A stretch of DNA of 64,000 nucleotides from Leptidea sinapis. Lineage: Eukaryota; Arthropoda; Insecta; Lepidoptera; Pieridae. Under the pieces are notes generated by a model. That model ran no database searches, was not told the DNA's origin, and saw nothing but the letters and a program-made list of their open reading frames with translations. Numbering within the stretch: position 1 is the first letter of the stretch; each line of letters starts with the position of its first letter. The position numbers and the translations under genes are program-made. Below, piece by piece: positions 12,001-24,000 of this stretch. The stretch covers positions 13,048,001 through 13,112,000 of the forward strand of contig NC_066281.1 of NCBI RefSeq assembly GCF_905404315.1, written 5' to 3'.

Positions 12001-15000
12001 TAAAGATAGTCCATAGTAGATTTTTTATAAATATTTAATTTATTAATTTTAAGGACGAACAACAATTTACAAATATTTTATTTGCGGAACCGTAGTTTAT
12101 TAAATTTAAATAAAAAGTTCCTACCGTATGTCGTATACCCTATAATGAAAATAGGTACAATCTGCCGTTTCATTAAGGCCAACATTTTATGATTTGGCCT
12201 CCTGGTGTAGGGACTGTGTAAATTTTATATTTGCTATATAACTAGCTGACCCGGCAAACGTTGTTTTGCCATATAAATTATTTTTAAAGTAAGACCGTTT
12301 CTTGGACGTTGCAAAATTTCTTTATTTTTCTAAAATAAAAGATTTATTCTAAAATAATCCTAGCCTGCTTTACTCCTTATTACATCCGCTGCTTGCCAAT
12401 AAAATTCCCGTCAAAATCGGTCCAGCAATTTCAGAGATATGCGGAACAAACAGACATACAGACAAAAATTGAAAAAAAAAAATATTTTGGTGTATTAACC
12501 GTATATATATTTATATACATGTAGTAAAAAACTGTTATTACAAACAGATACTCCAATTTTATTTATATGTATAGATGTAATAATTAGTATTTATTTTTGA
12601 ATGCATCGGGTACTCACGATATTGTATTCCTCAAAGCCATGCCACCGCAGTTCTGTCGTGACCATGAACCATGTAACGGAGTAGGTACCTTAATATTACA
12701 AACTACAAATATGTATAACAAGATGCCATAGTGTCATATGATATATGGTAATAAGATTTTAATACCGTCTAACCAAGCTAACATCTAAATAATTAACACG
12801 TAAAATAAGGAAGAACTAGCTGTACCGGCAAACGTTGTTTTGCCATATAAAGTATAATTCACGCGATAGTTTTATAAATAATAGCCTATGTGTTATTCTG
12901 GTGTGTAAGCTATATTATTGTAAAGTTTCATCAAAATCTATTCAGTAGTTTTTGCGTTAAAGAAGTTCAAACATACATCCAGACATTTCACATTTATAAT
13001 ATTAATAGGATAATAGGATATGCTAGTAGTTGCCCGTTGCATTCGCAACTAAAGGTTTTATCTCAATACTGCCTGTCAGCCATTCATTTGGCATAGCGAT
13101 ATCCCATTCTGCACGTACCCACACCAAGAAAGGAAAGATATTAGTAGGAAATCACAAGTAGGTACGCCTTGCCTTCAAAAGTGTTTTTTATACGATTTAT
13201 ATTAGCTTCACTTGTATGTTTGTAACTGACTCCTTTAGACGCGATTTTGACCCACTTTAAACGGCCAGATTTCATCCAAACTTTGTAGATTTATCGAGGA
13301 CCGATTGACAGTACACTAATTTGATAAGATTTTTCCATTATTTAATTTGCAAACTCAGATTTTTGTCAATTTATATAATTTTTATCTGTAGTCGATAAAG
13401 CAGGAATTGATGTTAAAGTACTCAATAGTTTTAAAAATACGATTTTATAGAAAATTTAGCAAAAAATGATTCACTATTTTAAATTTAAATTTATTAAAAT
13501 TTATTTTCTTGAATTTTATATAAAGCGTGCTTTTAAGTTTTTTTAAACTATAATTTATTAGTGTCATAAATGTTGAAGTTCTGTAACTGATTTAATACCA
13601 TCGATTGTAAATAATTAACAATTATTATCTTTTTCAGGGAAACATTGAAGGCAACTGGCCAATAGGAAATAGTTCTTCTTTATTTAATTTAATTCTTTCT
13701 TCCTTCTCTCACCATGACAAAACTACTTTACCTCTTATGTATTCTCATTCGCCAACCCCTTACTCCGAAAGCTACATACAGTTCACGGACAGACCTGAGT
13801 TTGTAAGTTTGAAGGCGAATTACTCAAAACCCGAACCTCGATACGGCCATTCGGCTTGCGCTTATGGGAACGGCTTTATTATATATGGAGGGAAACTCTC
13901 CGATGGTAGTTTATCATCAGAGCTGTGGTATTATGATGCTATCGAAAATGTTTGGACGCTGAGAGCTGTCAACTCCTCGTATACTCCACCCGGCTTGACC
14001 CGTCACACGCTGACTGCGGTGAAGGATGAGTTATATTTGTTCGGCGGCAGTACCGTGGAGGGAGACTTTTCATCTAGGTGAGGAGATATTCATTATCACA
14101 AAATTGAATGTTCTTAAAGACACGACTGATTTATCTATACAGTTCTCAATCAAACATCTATACCGTGTGGTAATATGACATTTTAGACACATATAAAATT
14201 TGAAAACAAAATTTTATGAACAATGCTTGACTCGTTCCGTGCGAGTGCTCTTCCTACTGAGCTAACCGTTCGAGTGACGTATCGTCATAAAATCTTGTAT
14301 GCTTTGTACAACTCTCGGGTTGTGGCTTCATCCATAAGACCTACTTTACCGTTGATAACCCGCTCAACCCAATATTTTGCATATTAGGAAATTAACTTGA
14401 GATGTCGCTCTTGCAAATCTGAACAATTGTTTTTTTTCTTGCTGTGAGGGTTATCACTTTAAAAACATAAATTGTTTATGACATTTTATGTTTACTTTAA
14501 GAAGTCTTAATGCAAGTAAGCTTAAAATTAATTTAGTATCATAATTCTTTATTCCATATCGATCTTCACTGGGAAGAGCTAGTGAGAAAGTACTAAGTGT
14601 TAACTTTCATTCACCTTTTTTAATAACAAATACAAAAATATATCCGTAATAGCCTCGTCGCTCATCCGATGTTTATTCCTTAATTGGGAATAGTAAATAA
14701 TATATAAAACTTACTAACGGACTTAACTGCACTCCATGAAATAATCCCCGTTAAAATCCGTTCATTAGTTCACTGGAAACAAACATCAGGACACTGGATT
14801 TGTATAAATTAAGATATAAATAATTAACAATGTGATGAGATAATAATTTAGTCTAAAGGCCGGAACGCATTAGCGCGGCGCTGCGCAGCGCTGCACTAAG
14901 CATCAAAATATTATTTCAACCATTTTGTATAGAACATGTCATACTAGAGCGGTGCTGCACTATGCGTCGCGGCCTAGTTGCCTCCGAGAGAATATTTTGA

Positions 15001-18000
15001 AATTTATTCATATATTGGATGCATACCCTTACAAACTAATTTATTTTGAATATAACAGCTATTGTAAAATAGTCTATTGATTGAAAAGAGTGGCCGTTGT
15101 GTTTCTTGTGTGTTCTTCTCAAGAGCTCTACTTTTTCCGAATATTATGGTGGATTCAGTAATTTAAAAGAAATATTTATAGTGAAGATTCATTAGCGCTT
15201 AGTTTAAATTGAATAAAGTTTATTTGACTTTGACATCTTATTTTTTTTTCTCTTCCATGATTGATTCTTCTTCTGCACATTAAAGAAATGATGACCAAAT
15301 CCTCGTCACTATCGCTCACCTTGTAATGTTGCTTGGACGCGAACTGCTGTAGAAATGACACTAACTGCCGCTTACTGCAGTTGTAATGCGATAGGCACCG
15401 TCTAGCGACGTGAAGCGACGCGCAGCGCCGCACTAGTGCGGTCCGGCCTTAATAGTCAGATTTGCTGTCCGCTTCTTATGTTGTAAAAACGTTTTGTTAG
15501 GTATAATATAATAATTTAATTCTCTTAAAAACATATTTTAGAGCAGCTAGTGGCGGAAGCACCTTTTAGGCAAATAATGCCTGTTTCAGGTGTCTCCGCT
15601 CTTCCATTTCAGCAATGTGTTATTTTTAACTAAAGTTTTATTGACGAAGGTATACAATGCTAATTGGTTTCGATGAGAATAAAATAATGTCATTAACGTG
15701 ATTTAAATTTATTTCAAGTATGTACAAGATAAAACTGGCGGACGGTGCGACTGAAAATTGGGAAAAGGTGCAAGTCAGAGGAGGAAAGGAGTTGGACGTG
15801 CGTGTTGTGGCGCATACCGCGGTGTATCATGAGAGGACCAACTCTATTCTGGTGTACGGCGGCGTGGTCGCAAGTGTGGCCAGGTACGGAAACTTGAACA
15901 TTATATTTCTTATGTCAGCCAACCATAGCGTATGGTGATATGAACTTTACCTCGAGGAATCGAAAGAAAAATGGCATTAAGGTTTCTTTTATAACAGTAA
16001 GGGACGAGCCGAGTACGTTCAACTGATAATAATTAATACGCCCTGGCTATTACAATGTAGTGCCGCTTAGGATTCTTGAGCATCCCAAAAATTCTGATCG
16101 GCACTACAATTGCGCTCGTCTCCTTGAGATATAAGATGTTAAGGCTCATTTGCCCAGTAATTTCACTACCTATGGCGCCCTTCAGACCGAAACAAAGTAA
16201 TGCTTACACATTACTGCTTCACGGCAGAAATAAAGAATAGATATAATCTAGCCGGCATCCTATGCAAAGGAGTCTGTCTCCCACTGGTACTGGTATATGG
16301 TCAATAAATATATTTCTATTTCTATAATGGTCCGTAGTCTTATTGGGCTGCTTTAAACAAAATCAAGTAAAATCAATCATTTCAAATAGATATAAATCAA
16401 TGATTCCCGATTAGATGTTTTAATTTAATGATATCATAATGTATACAACAACTGAATTATTTAGGATTTATTTAGTCAAGTAATGCTTTCAATTGAGAAC
16501 AGTGGGAGGCTCCTTTGCACAGGACGCCGGCTAGGTTATGGGTACCACAACGGCGCCTGTTTCTGCCGTGAAGCAGTAATGAGCAAGCATTACTGTGTTT
16601 CGGTCTGAAGGGCGCCGTAGCTAGTGAAACTACAGGGCAAATGAAACTTAACATATTATGTCTCAAGGTGACGAGCGCAGTTGTAGTGCCACTCAGAATT
16701 TTTTGGGTTTTTTCAAGAATTCTGAGCGGCACTGCATTGTGATGGGCAGGGCGTATCAATAACTATCAGCTGAGCGTCCTGCTCCTCTCGTCACTTATTT
16801 TCATAAAAAAAAGAACAATAAGAAGAATGTCTTTAGTGAATGAATAATCACATCCCGTCTGTTATCACATGTAACGTAATTACTCTTTGCATATCAATTA
16901 CATAGTATGTCAGTGTATCAACATTATGTTGCTGCACTATGTACTTGCGTTACGTTATCTGTATCGGTAAATTCACTTATTGTGTTTATAAGTGTATCTA
17001 CGCCCATGCTTTAAATCCACTATTAACGATTCTATAACAGTTAGCTTATTGCCAACATTAAAACACCCAATGTCGTAATAACCATTACATCATCCAAACG
17101 AGTGTTGTAATGAAATTCAGTACAACATTATATCATCCGTTTTCATAATAACACTCCTTTGGATGATATTATGGTTACTAGGACTGGCTTTTTCAATGTT
17201 TGCAGTAAGCTGTTTCAGAATCTTTTATAGAGGTTTCATAATATGGGTGTAGATAAAGTCTTGTATGGAACTGTTGATAATTAGGTATTAAAACACGAAT
17301 GTGATACTATTATGACCCACATTCGTGTTTAAATACCCCTTATTACACAACAGTTGCATAAATAACTATTAATAAGTGTTCAGAAATACGTAATCGCAGA
17401 ACTCTACACCACGAAGCTTCTAAAAGGTAATCAGTGGGAATAGAGCGAACAATCTTTCCTCCATATTGCATTAAACGTCATAAACTCAAATACTGTACTC
17501 GCCACCGTATACGGAGACTTCCGAGTTATTTTGATGTAAACAAAGTTGCCATTATATAAATGATTTGAGTTTTCTTACGTGTTAATTCCGCCAATATTTG
17601 TCTTTAAATAATTCGAATTAACACTAAAGAAAACTCAAATCATTTATGTAATTATGGATTTCCGCAAAGTAACGCCTACTTCAATAAAAGTTGCCATTCT
17701 TCCAGATACAAACAAATTGATAGTTGAAAGATATTTAACTCAGCATATTTCACCTACTATTAAGTGAGAAATACCTACCTGTTCCAGAAGAAGACTTAGG
17801 ATCGAACGTACAACACAACAACACGAAAACTACTTTTTTTATGAAAATACGGTTCGAGACGAGCAGAATGTTCAGCTGATGGTAATTGATACACTTGCCG
17901 ATTACAATGCAGTGCCGCTCTGGATTCTTGGAAAGCCCAAAAATTCTGAGCGGCACTACAATTGCGCACTACAATCACCTTAAGACATAAGATGTTAAGT

Positions 18001-21000
18001 CTCATTTGCCCAATAATTTCACTAGCTACGGCGCCCTTCAGACCGAAACACAGTAATGTCTACACATTACTGCCTCGCGGCAAAAATAGGCGCCGTTGTG
18101 GTACCCATAATCTAGCTGGCATCCTGTGCAAATGAGCCTCCCACGGGTAAATCAGGTAGAATAACGCGAACCAGAAGAAAGGTGAATACTGATGTACATT
18201 GTAAGGGGAGCATTGTACGGAGTTGCCACATGGCAGCTGCCTTCCGCACGGTCGTGTCATGTTTCATAAATATAATCCATGTTGTATTCTAATTGTATAA
18301 ATGTTTGCAGATTCTCGAAGCTCTCAGACAGAATGTTCGCCTTCGACCTGGACTATAAGCACTGGAGCGAAATACACTATCCCCGCGCCCACCTCCGAGA
18401 TACTTACGTGCCGCGCGAGCGGGCGTTCCACACGGCCACGGTCATAGGAAACTATCTGGTTGTGTTTGGAGGCTACTCACACAGACACAATAGAGAGGAA
18501 ATTTGCTACGACGGTCAAATGTATCTGTATCACCTCGGTTGCCATGCGTGGATTCCCTTGGACGTCTTGGGCAAAACAAGGAAATATTATCCAAAGAAAC
18601 AAGGAGTTTTCGCACACGCTGCTGCGTTGAAACCACCTTCGACTTTGCTGATCGTCGGCGGCTATCATGGAAATGTTAATGGTAACTTTATTTAAAATTT
18701 GTTATGTTTTTAAAGTGATAACCCTCACTTCTATACATAAATAAAATTTGAAAACAAAATTGTGAGTTCATAAAATTTTGTTTTCAAATTTTATTTGTGA
18801 ACTTTACTTATGTTTTTTAGGTTGTCGTTTTTCACATAGTTCTTTGGAAGGCTCCCTATGCTTAAAGCGCCGTTATCAATTTTTTTAGAGTAATTTATTT
18901 TACTACTCTTTTAATATAACAGGGGGCAAACGGGCAAAAGGCTTACGTATGGGTAGTGGTAAGGAAACGACCTATGAACATCCACAACACCAGGGGTCTA
19001 GAGATGTGTTGCTGGTCTTTTAGGTTCTGCTATATTCTTGAAAGCACCTAAGTCGTATCGGTTAACTTGAATTACATATACCTATAAATTAAATTTTAAT
19101 CAAAATTTATGTACAATACGGGATTCAAAGCCGTTCCTATTGAGATAACTGTGTGCAACGCTCTGAACCCAACGGGTATTTTCACTAAGCCAACCGTCCG
19201 TATAAATCTCGGTAGGAATGTTTGTTGAAAACTACAGTCTTGGCGTCATCAGACAATCACATCACAAATTAAAATTTTATTTTCCATCCGGGTTTCGAAA
19301 TTGGACTCAAGCCATACAAGATTGAACCCTAGCGGATTTAAGCGGTAACGCCCATTGCGCTAAGAGCGATAAAGGCATAATATCTTGAGGCGCGGCTTCG
19401 AATCTCGTGCGTCCATAGATTTATATAATAATAATAATAATAAAAAGCCATTTATTCCATAACCCATAATATACAAACAAATGTTAGTAATTTAATGTTC
19501 TTAAAATCTAGTGTTAATTTTATTTAGAGTGACCAGTTTAATTATTTATTCTATATAACTTTGGTTATGGACCCCATTTTGGGTATAGGCCTCCCCCAAC
19601 TTTTTCCATTTTTCCCTATCCTTGGCCTGATCGATCCAGTTTCTCCCCACCGACTGCACGATGTCATCTGCCCATCTCTGCTTTGGTCTACCAGTGCATC
19701 TTTTACCTGGTGGTCCTTTCCATTTGGTGGTCTCTATTGTCCACCTTCTATCTGTGAAGCGTGCAATGTGGCCAGCCCATTGCCATTTCAATGTTAGCGC
19801 GTGTCTTAGTGCATCGGTAAGCTTGGTTTTCTTTCTAATGTCCTCACTACGTACTTTTTGTAGTTTTCTGATCCGCAATATGCTTCTCCCATTGCTTTTT
19901 GTGTCTTTTCTATTTTTTGTTCTATTTCTATTTCTTCTTCAGTGGCATATTCTATTAGCCGCTCGCCTCTTTTGTTTCTTTCACCGTGACTAAATCGACC
20001 TAAGATTTGGTTGTTATCAGATTTTTGTTGTCGGCCAATTTTTGCGTTAAAGTCTCCGATTACCAGAACTTTGCCATCTATTTGGGAGTGAGCTTGATAT
20101 AGATCTTCATAAAATTGACTAATCTCGTCCTCGTTTGCTTTCTCTGTTGGCGCATAAGCCTGTATCAGAGAGATTGGAAAGTTATCAAATTCCAGTTGTA
20201 TGAGTGCTACTCTTTCAGAGATTCCCATGAATTTAGTTATTTTGTTTTTGTGCTCCTTTTTAACGAGGAATCCTACTCCATGTGTACCTCTTGTTTTCCC
20301 TATATAACATAACACATAGTCCTGGTATTCTTCTATGCTTAGGCCTGCTCGTCTGACTTCTGATAGGCCTATTATGTCAAAGTTGATATTTTTGAGAGCA
20401 AGAGTTAATTCAATATATCTTTCTAACGATACTAAAGATTTTACATTAAAAGTGCAAATTTTTAGTGTACTGTGATTTGTTCTTTTGTTGTTGTTGTATT
20501 TGGTTGGAGGGTGGTGGTCATCTTCCCCCACGGTGACCAGTCGGATTGGGGTGCTGATTCCTTTTTTGGTGGTCTGTTTGCTTGGTATTATGTTCTTATT
20601 GCGGATGCCAATGCCGTTAGTTTTTTGATTCTAAACAAGACAAAGATCGTGATCGAGTTCCGTAATCGAAAATGTTGTTCGTGTTTGTTTTCTTAATAGC
20701 AGGTCTGTTGGTGGTCGTTTTTTCGTTAGGTGACTCTTTTGGATCTCTTTTCCTTTTGATAAGGTTGGTTTCTTTTGGATCTTTTGTTATCATTATCTTT
20801 GTTTATTATTTTATTTTGTTATTATTATTATTTATCTTTCACTAAGTAGGCAATCTTGCCTCTCTCCCTCTCTTGTAATAGTTGGGGCATGAGTTCCTTC
20901 CTTTTAAGTAATACTTCTTTGGAGAAATCTTCCTTAATTGTGATGGTTGATTTAGTTCGGTTTTCCTTTTTGTTTTTATTCTTGAGGATTAGATTTCTCT

Positions 21001-24000
21001 TCCATATTGAAGTAAAGCTTACAAGCACAGGGCGTGTTTTTTTGCCTTTGGCCCCTAACCTTTGCACTGTATTTATTTCGTAAGGTTGTATAGAAATCTT
21101 AGATTCTTTTTCGATTAAAGTTCTTGTGTAATCAAGCAAGGAACCCTGTTGCTGTGTCTCGTTTATACCGAATAATATTAAATTGTATCTTCTTTTGTTG
21201 TCTTCCAGGTAATCAATTTTGTGCAGTAGAGTTTCAACTTTTGTTTTTAACATCTCATTTTCTTCTATAACTGATGCTAATTTCATATCTATACTTTCCA
21301 ATACACTTTTAGTTACCGATTCTGTAATTTGTTTTGTTTGAAGTGACATCTGTTCTTTTATTTTTTCTAGAAGCAAATCCATTTGGTTTTTCATTGTTGG
21401 TAATTTTAACTTCGGGAAAGGGTATTCCTTCTGTGTATTATTTGGACTTGCAACAATGGTTCGAATAACAGTTGGAAGAAATCAGTTCCAGGTTTGTTGG
21501 TACAGTGATGGATTTGAGACAAATTTTCTATTTAAAATTGTAGGAGCACAAGTATATTTATTGTACTGTTTAGCAAAACCAATTTTAAATTGATTGATCT
21601 GTTTTACAAAATTTATTTTTCTGTGTTGGTAGCCCCGTTTCGGTGCTGGCTACACTAATTATTATGAGCTAGAATCCAGGGCCATAAAACAAGTTAATAA
21701 CACCAAAACATACAATTGTCAAATATGGCAGATTTGAAACTATTGTTTAAATTTGTATATTAATGCAATATATATTAAGTAAATTTAATGCAATATGAAT
21801 TCCCTTTTTATATTTTGTGGGTTATCAATCCGGAAAATTGCTAATATAATGGATTCACAGTCAAGGTTTGTTAAGTTCTGTTCATATCACTTACGGACAA
21901 AGTTCAATGTACTTTTCACAAATAGAACTCACTACACTTTGTGATCACTTTTTACTACACTAATCTCAACTTATTTATTGAGATAACATTAACACATATA
22001 GATCCAATACTAGTCTATTTAGTTTATATATTAGTTTTCAGAAAAATGCAGGCAAATTATTTAAAAAACGTAAATTATTAGCGCACTAACGTTTATAGTT
22101 TGACATTTGACAACCGAATTTCAGCGTCCATAGATTTAGGTACAAATAATTAGTGCACCTATGTCTTTCTATATTTAGTTTAGGAGGCGAAGAAATTATA
22201 CATGAGGGTATTTACTATCAATCAATCTGTCTCAGATTTGTTTTTTTTTGAATGAAAATTAGGGCCGAGACGAGCAGGACGTTCAGTTGATGGAAATAGA
22301 TACCCATTACAATACAGTGCCGCTCAGATTCTTAAATTATGAGCGGCAATACAATTGCGCTCGTCACCTTGAGACATAAGATGTTAAGTCGCATGTGCCC
22401 AGTGATTTCACTAGCTACGGCGCCCTTCAGACTGAAAGACAATAATGTTTACACATTACTGCTTCACGGCAGAAAAAGGCGCCGTTGTGGTACCCATAAT
22501 CTCGCCGGCATCCTGTATAAAGGAGCCTCCCACTGGTAGAATCCCTCGTTTTTCAATCGTAGATGGGGCGCATACAGATAAGGCAGACATGAGGGAAAGT
22601 TATCACCACGCACATTAAATCATCATTGATGATCTTATTTTATTTTTGAGTTTCACAAACTGAGGCCAATACATATAATCCTGTCAGGCCTCTAACTTTG
22701 TGGTGGTTCTTGCCCGTTTGGAATTTAGTAACTTAATATTACTACAGTCCTAAATGTACTCAAATAAAAGTAATACACCATTCAAAGCATTTGAATTTGA
22801 CTAATTAAGGTACACCAGTGGGAGGCTCCTTTGAACAGGATGCCGGATAGATTATGGGTACCACAACTGCGCCTATTTCTGCCGTGAAGCAGTATTGTGT
22901 TTCGCTCTGAAGAGCGCCGTAGGTAATGAAATTACTGGGCAATTGAGATTTAACATCTTATATCTCAAGGTGACGAGCGCAATTGTAGTGCCGCTCAGAA
23001 TTTTTGGGTTTTTCAAGAATCCTGAGCGGCACTGCATTGTAATGGGCAGGGCGTATCAATTATCATCAGCTGAACGTTGCTGGTCATCTTGCACCTTATT
23101 AGTATTAAAAAAACACTACAGTTATGTAACATAAATGACGTATCTTACAGGAGATCTGTTAGCGTACGTAGTTCCGAGCTGGCACGCCGGTGTCACCAGC
23201 AAGGACCCGGAGTCCGCCTGCCCTCGTCACAAGACTCAGCCGGAGTGTCTGGCGGATCCTGAATGTGGCTGGTGCTCAGCTGATGATGTAAGTCATCTCT
23301 CGATGATATATGTAGTCGATAGTTGCATTGTATATTAAGCTTAAGGTTGCGCTAGACGATCATTCTTCTATACAAACTTATTATAGCTGACGACCTGTAT
23401 AGCCGAGTGGTTAGCGATCCTACCTACTAAGCAAGAGGTCCGGATTCGAATCCCGGTAGGTGCAAGCATTTATATGATGAATATGGATGTTTGTTTCCGA
23501 GTCATGGATGTTTATATGTATTTATGTATGTTTAAGTAAGTATTAAATATATCGTTGTCTTGCAACCCATAACACAGGCTATATATGCCTAATTTGGGGC
23601 AAGATAATTTGTGTAAAAGTGTGTCAATATTATTATTATTAATATAGCTATTACTGCACTGATTGACGTTTTACGTTCAAAATAAAAGTAATGTTTATTT
23701 ATCTTATTATTATCTAGACTTGTATGAAAAAAAAATTATGTTTTGAAAGTTATAGGCGCCGATTCTTCCATATTTCATAAGCAAGTAGCTAATACTTGTA
23801 GCGATTTCGCTATAAATAATATTTTGAGACTAGCTAATGCTACATTTATCTCATAATAGTATTTTATCGAATACATTTTTTTATATGCTACTAAATTAAT
23901 TTTATTCAACTTACTACTAATTAAATTATATACTTTTTCAAAACTTAAACTCGTGTAAGTAACTTTAATTCAACGTTATTTATTTAGTATAATTGGACGT

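Larger units (their letters stand above)
19424..22123 (-). mobile_element. LINE lacking its reverse transcriptase, with 15-bp target duplications
   Basis: GCGTCCATAGATTTA occurs at 19409-19423 and 22124-22138, exactly flanking the element. The 3' end on the minus strand is a TAA-type simple repeat (19424-19441). From 5' to 3' (right to left) there is a leader of about 730 bp, ORF1 (20828-21394), endonuclease (about 19900-20531) and the C-terminal ORF2 region (19546-19878). The endonuclease runs straight into the C terminus near 19880, so the reverse transcriptase has been deleted. It is therefore non-autonomous. Confidence 0.88.

Noticed and set aside
23395..23465. A tRNA gene on the plus strand
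   Set aside because: A and B boxes are present, but the acceptor stem does not close well and a long SINE body with a TAT-repeat tail follows.
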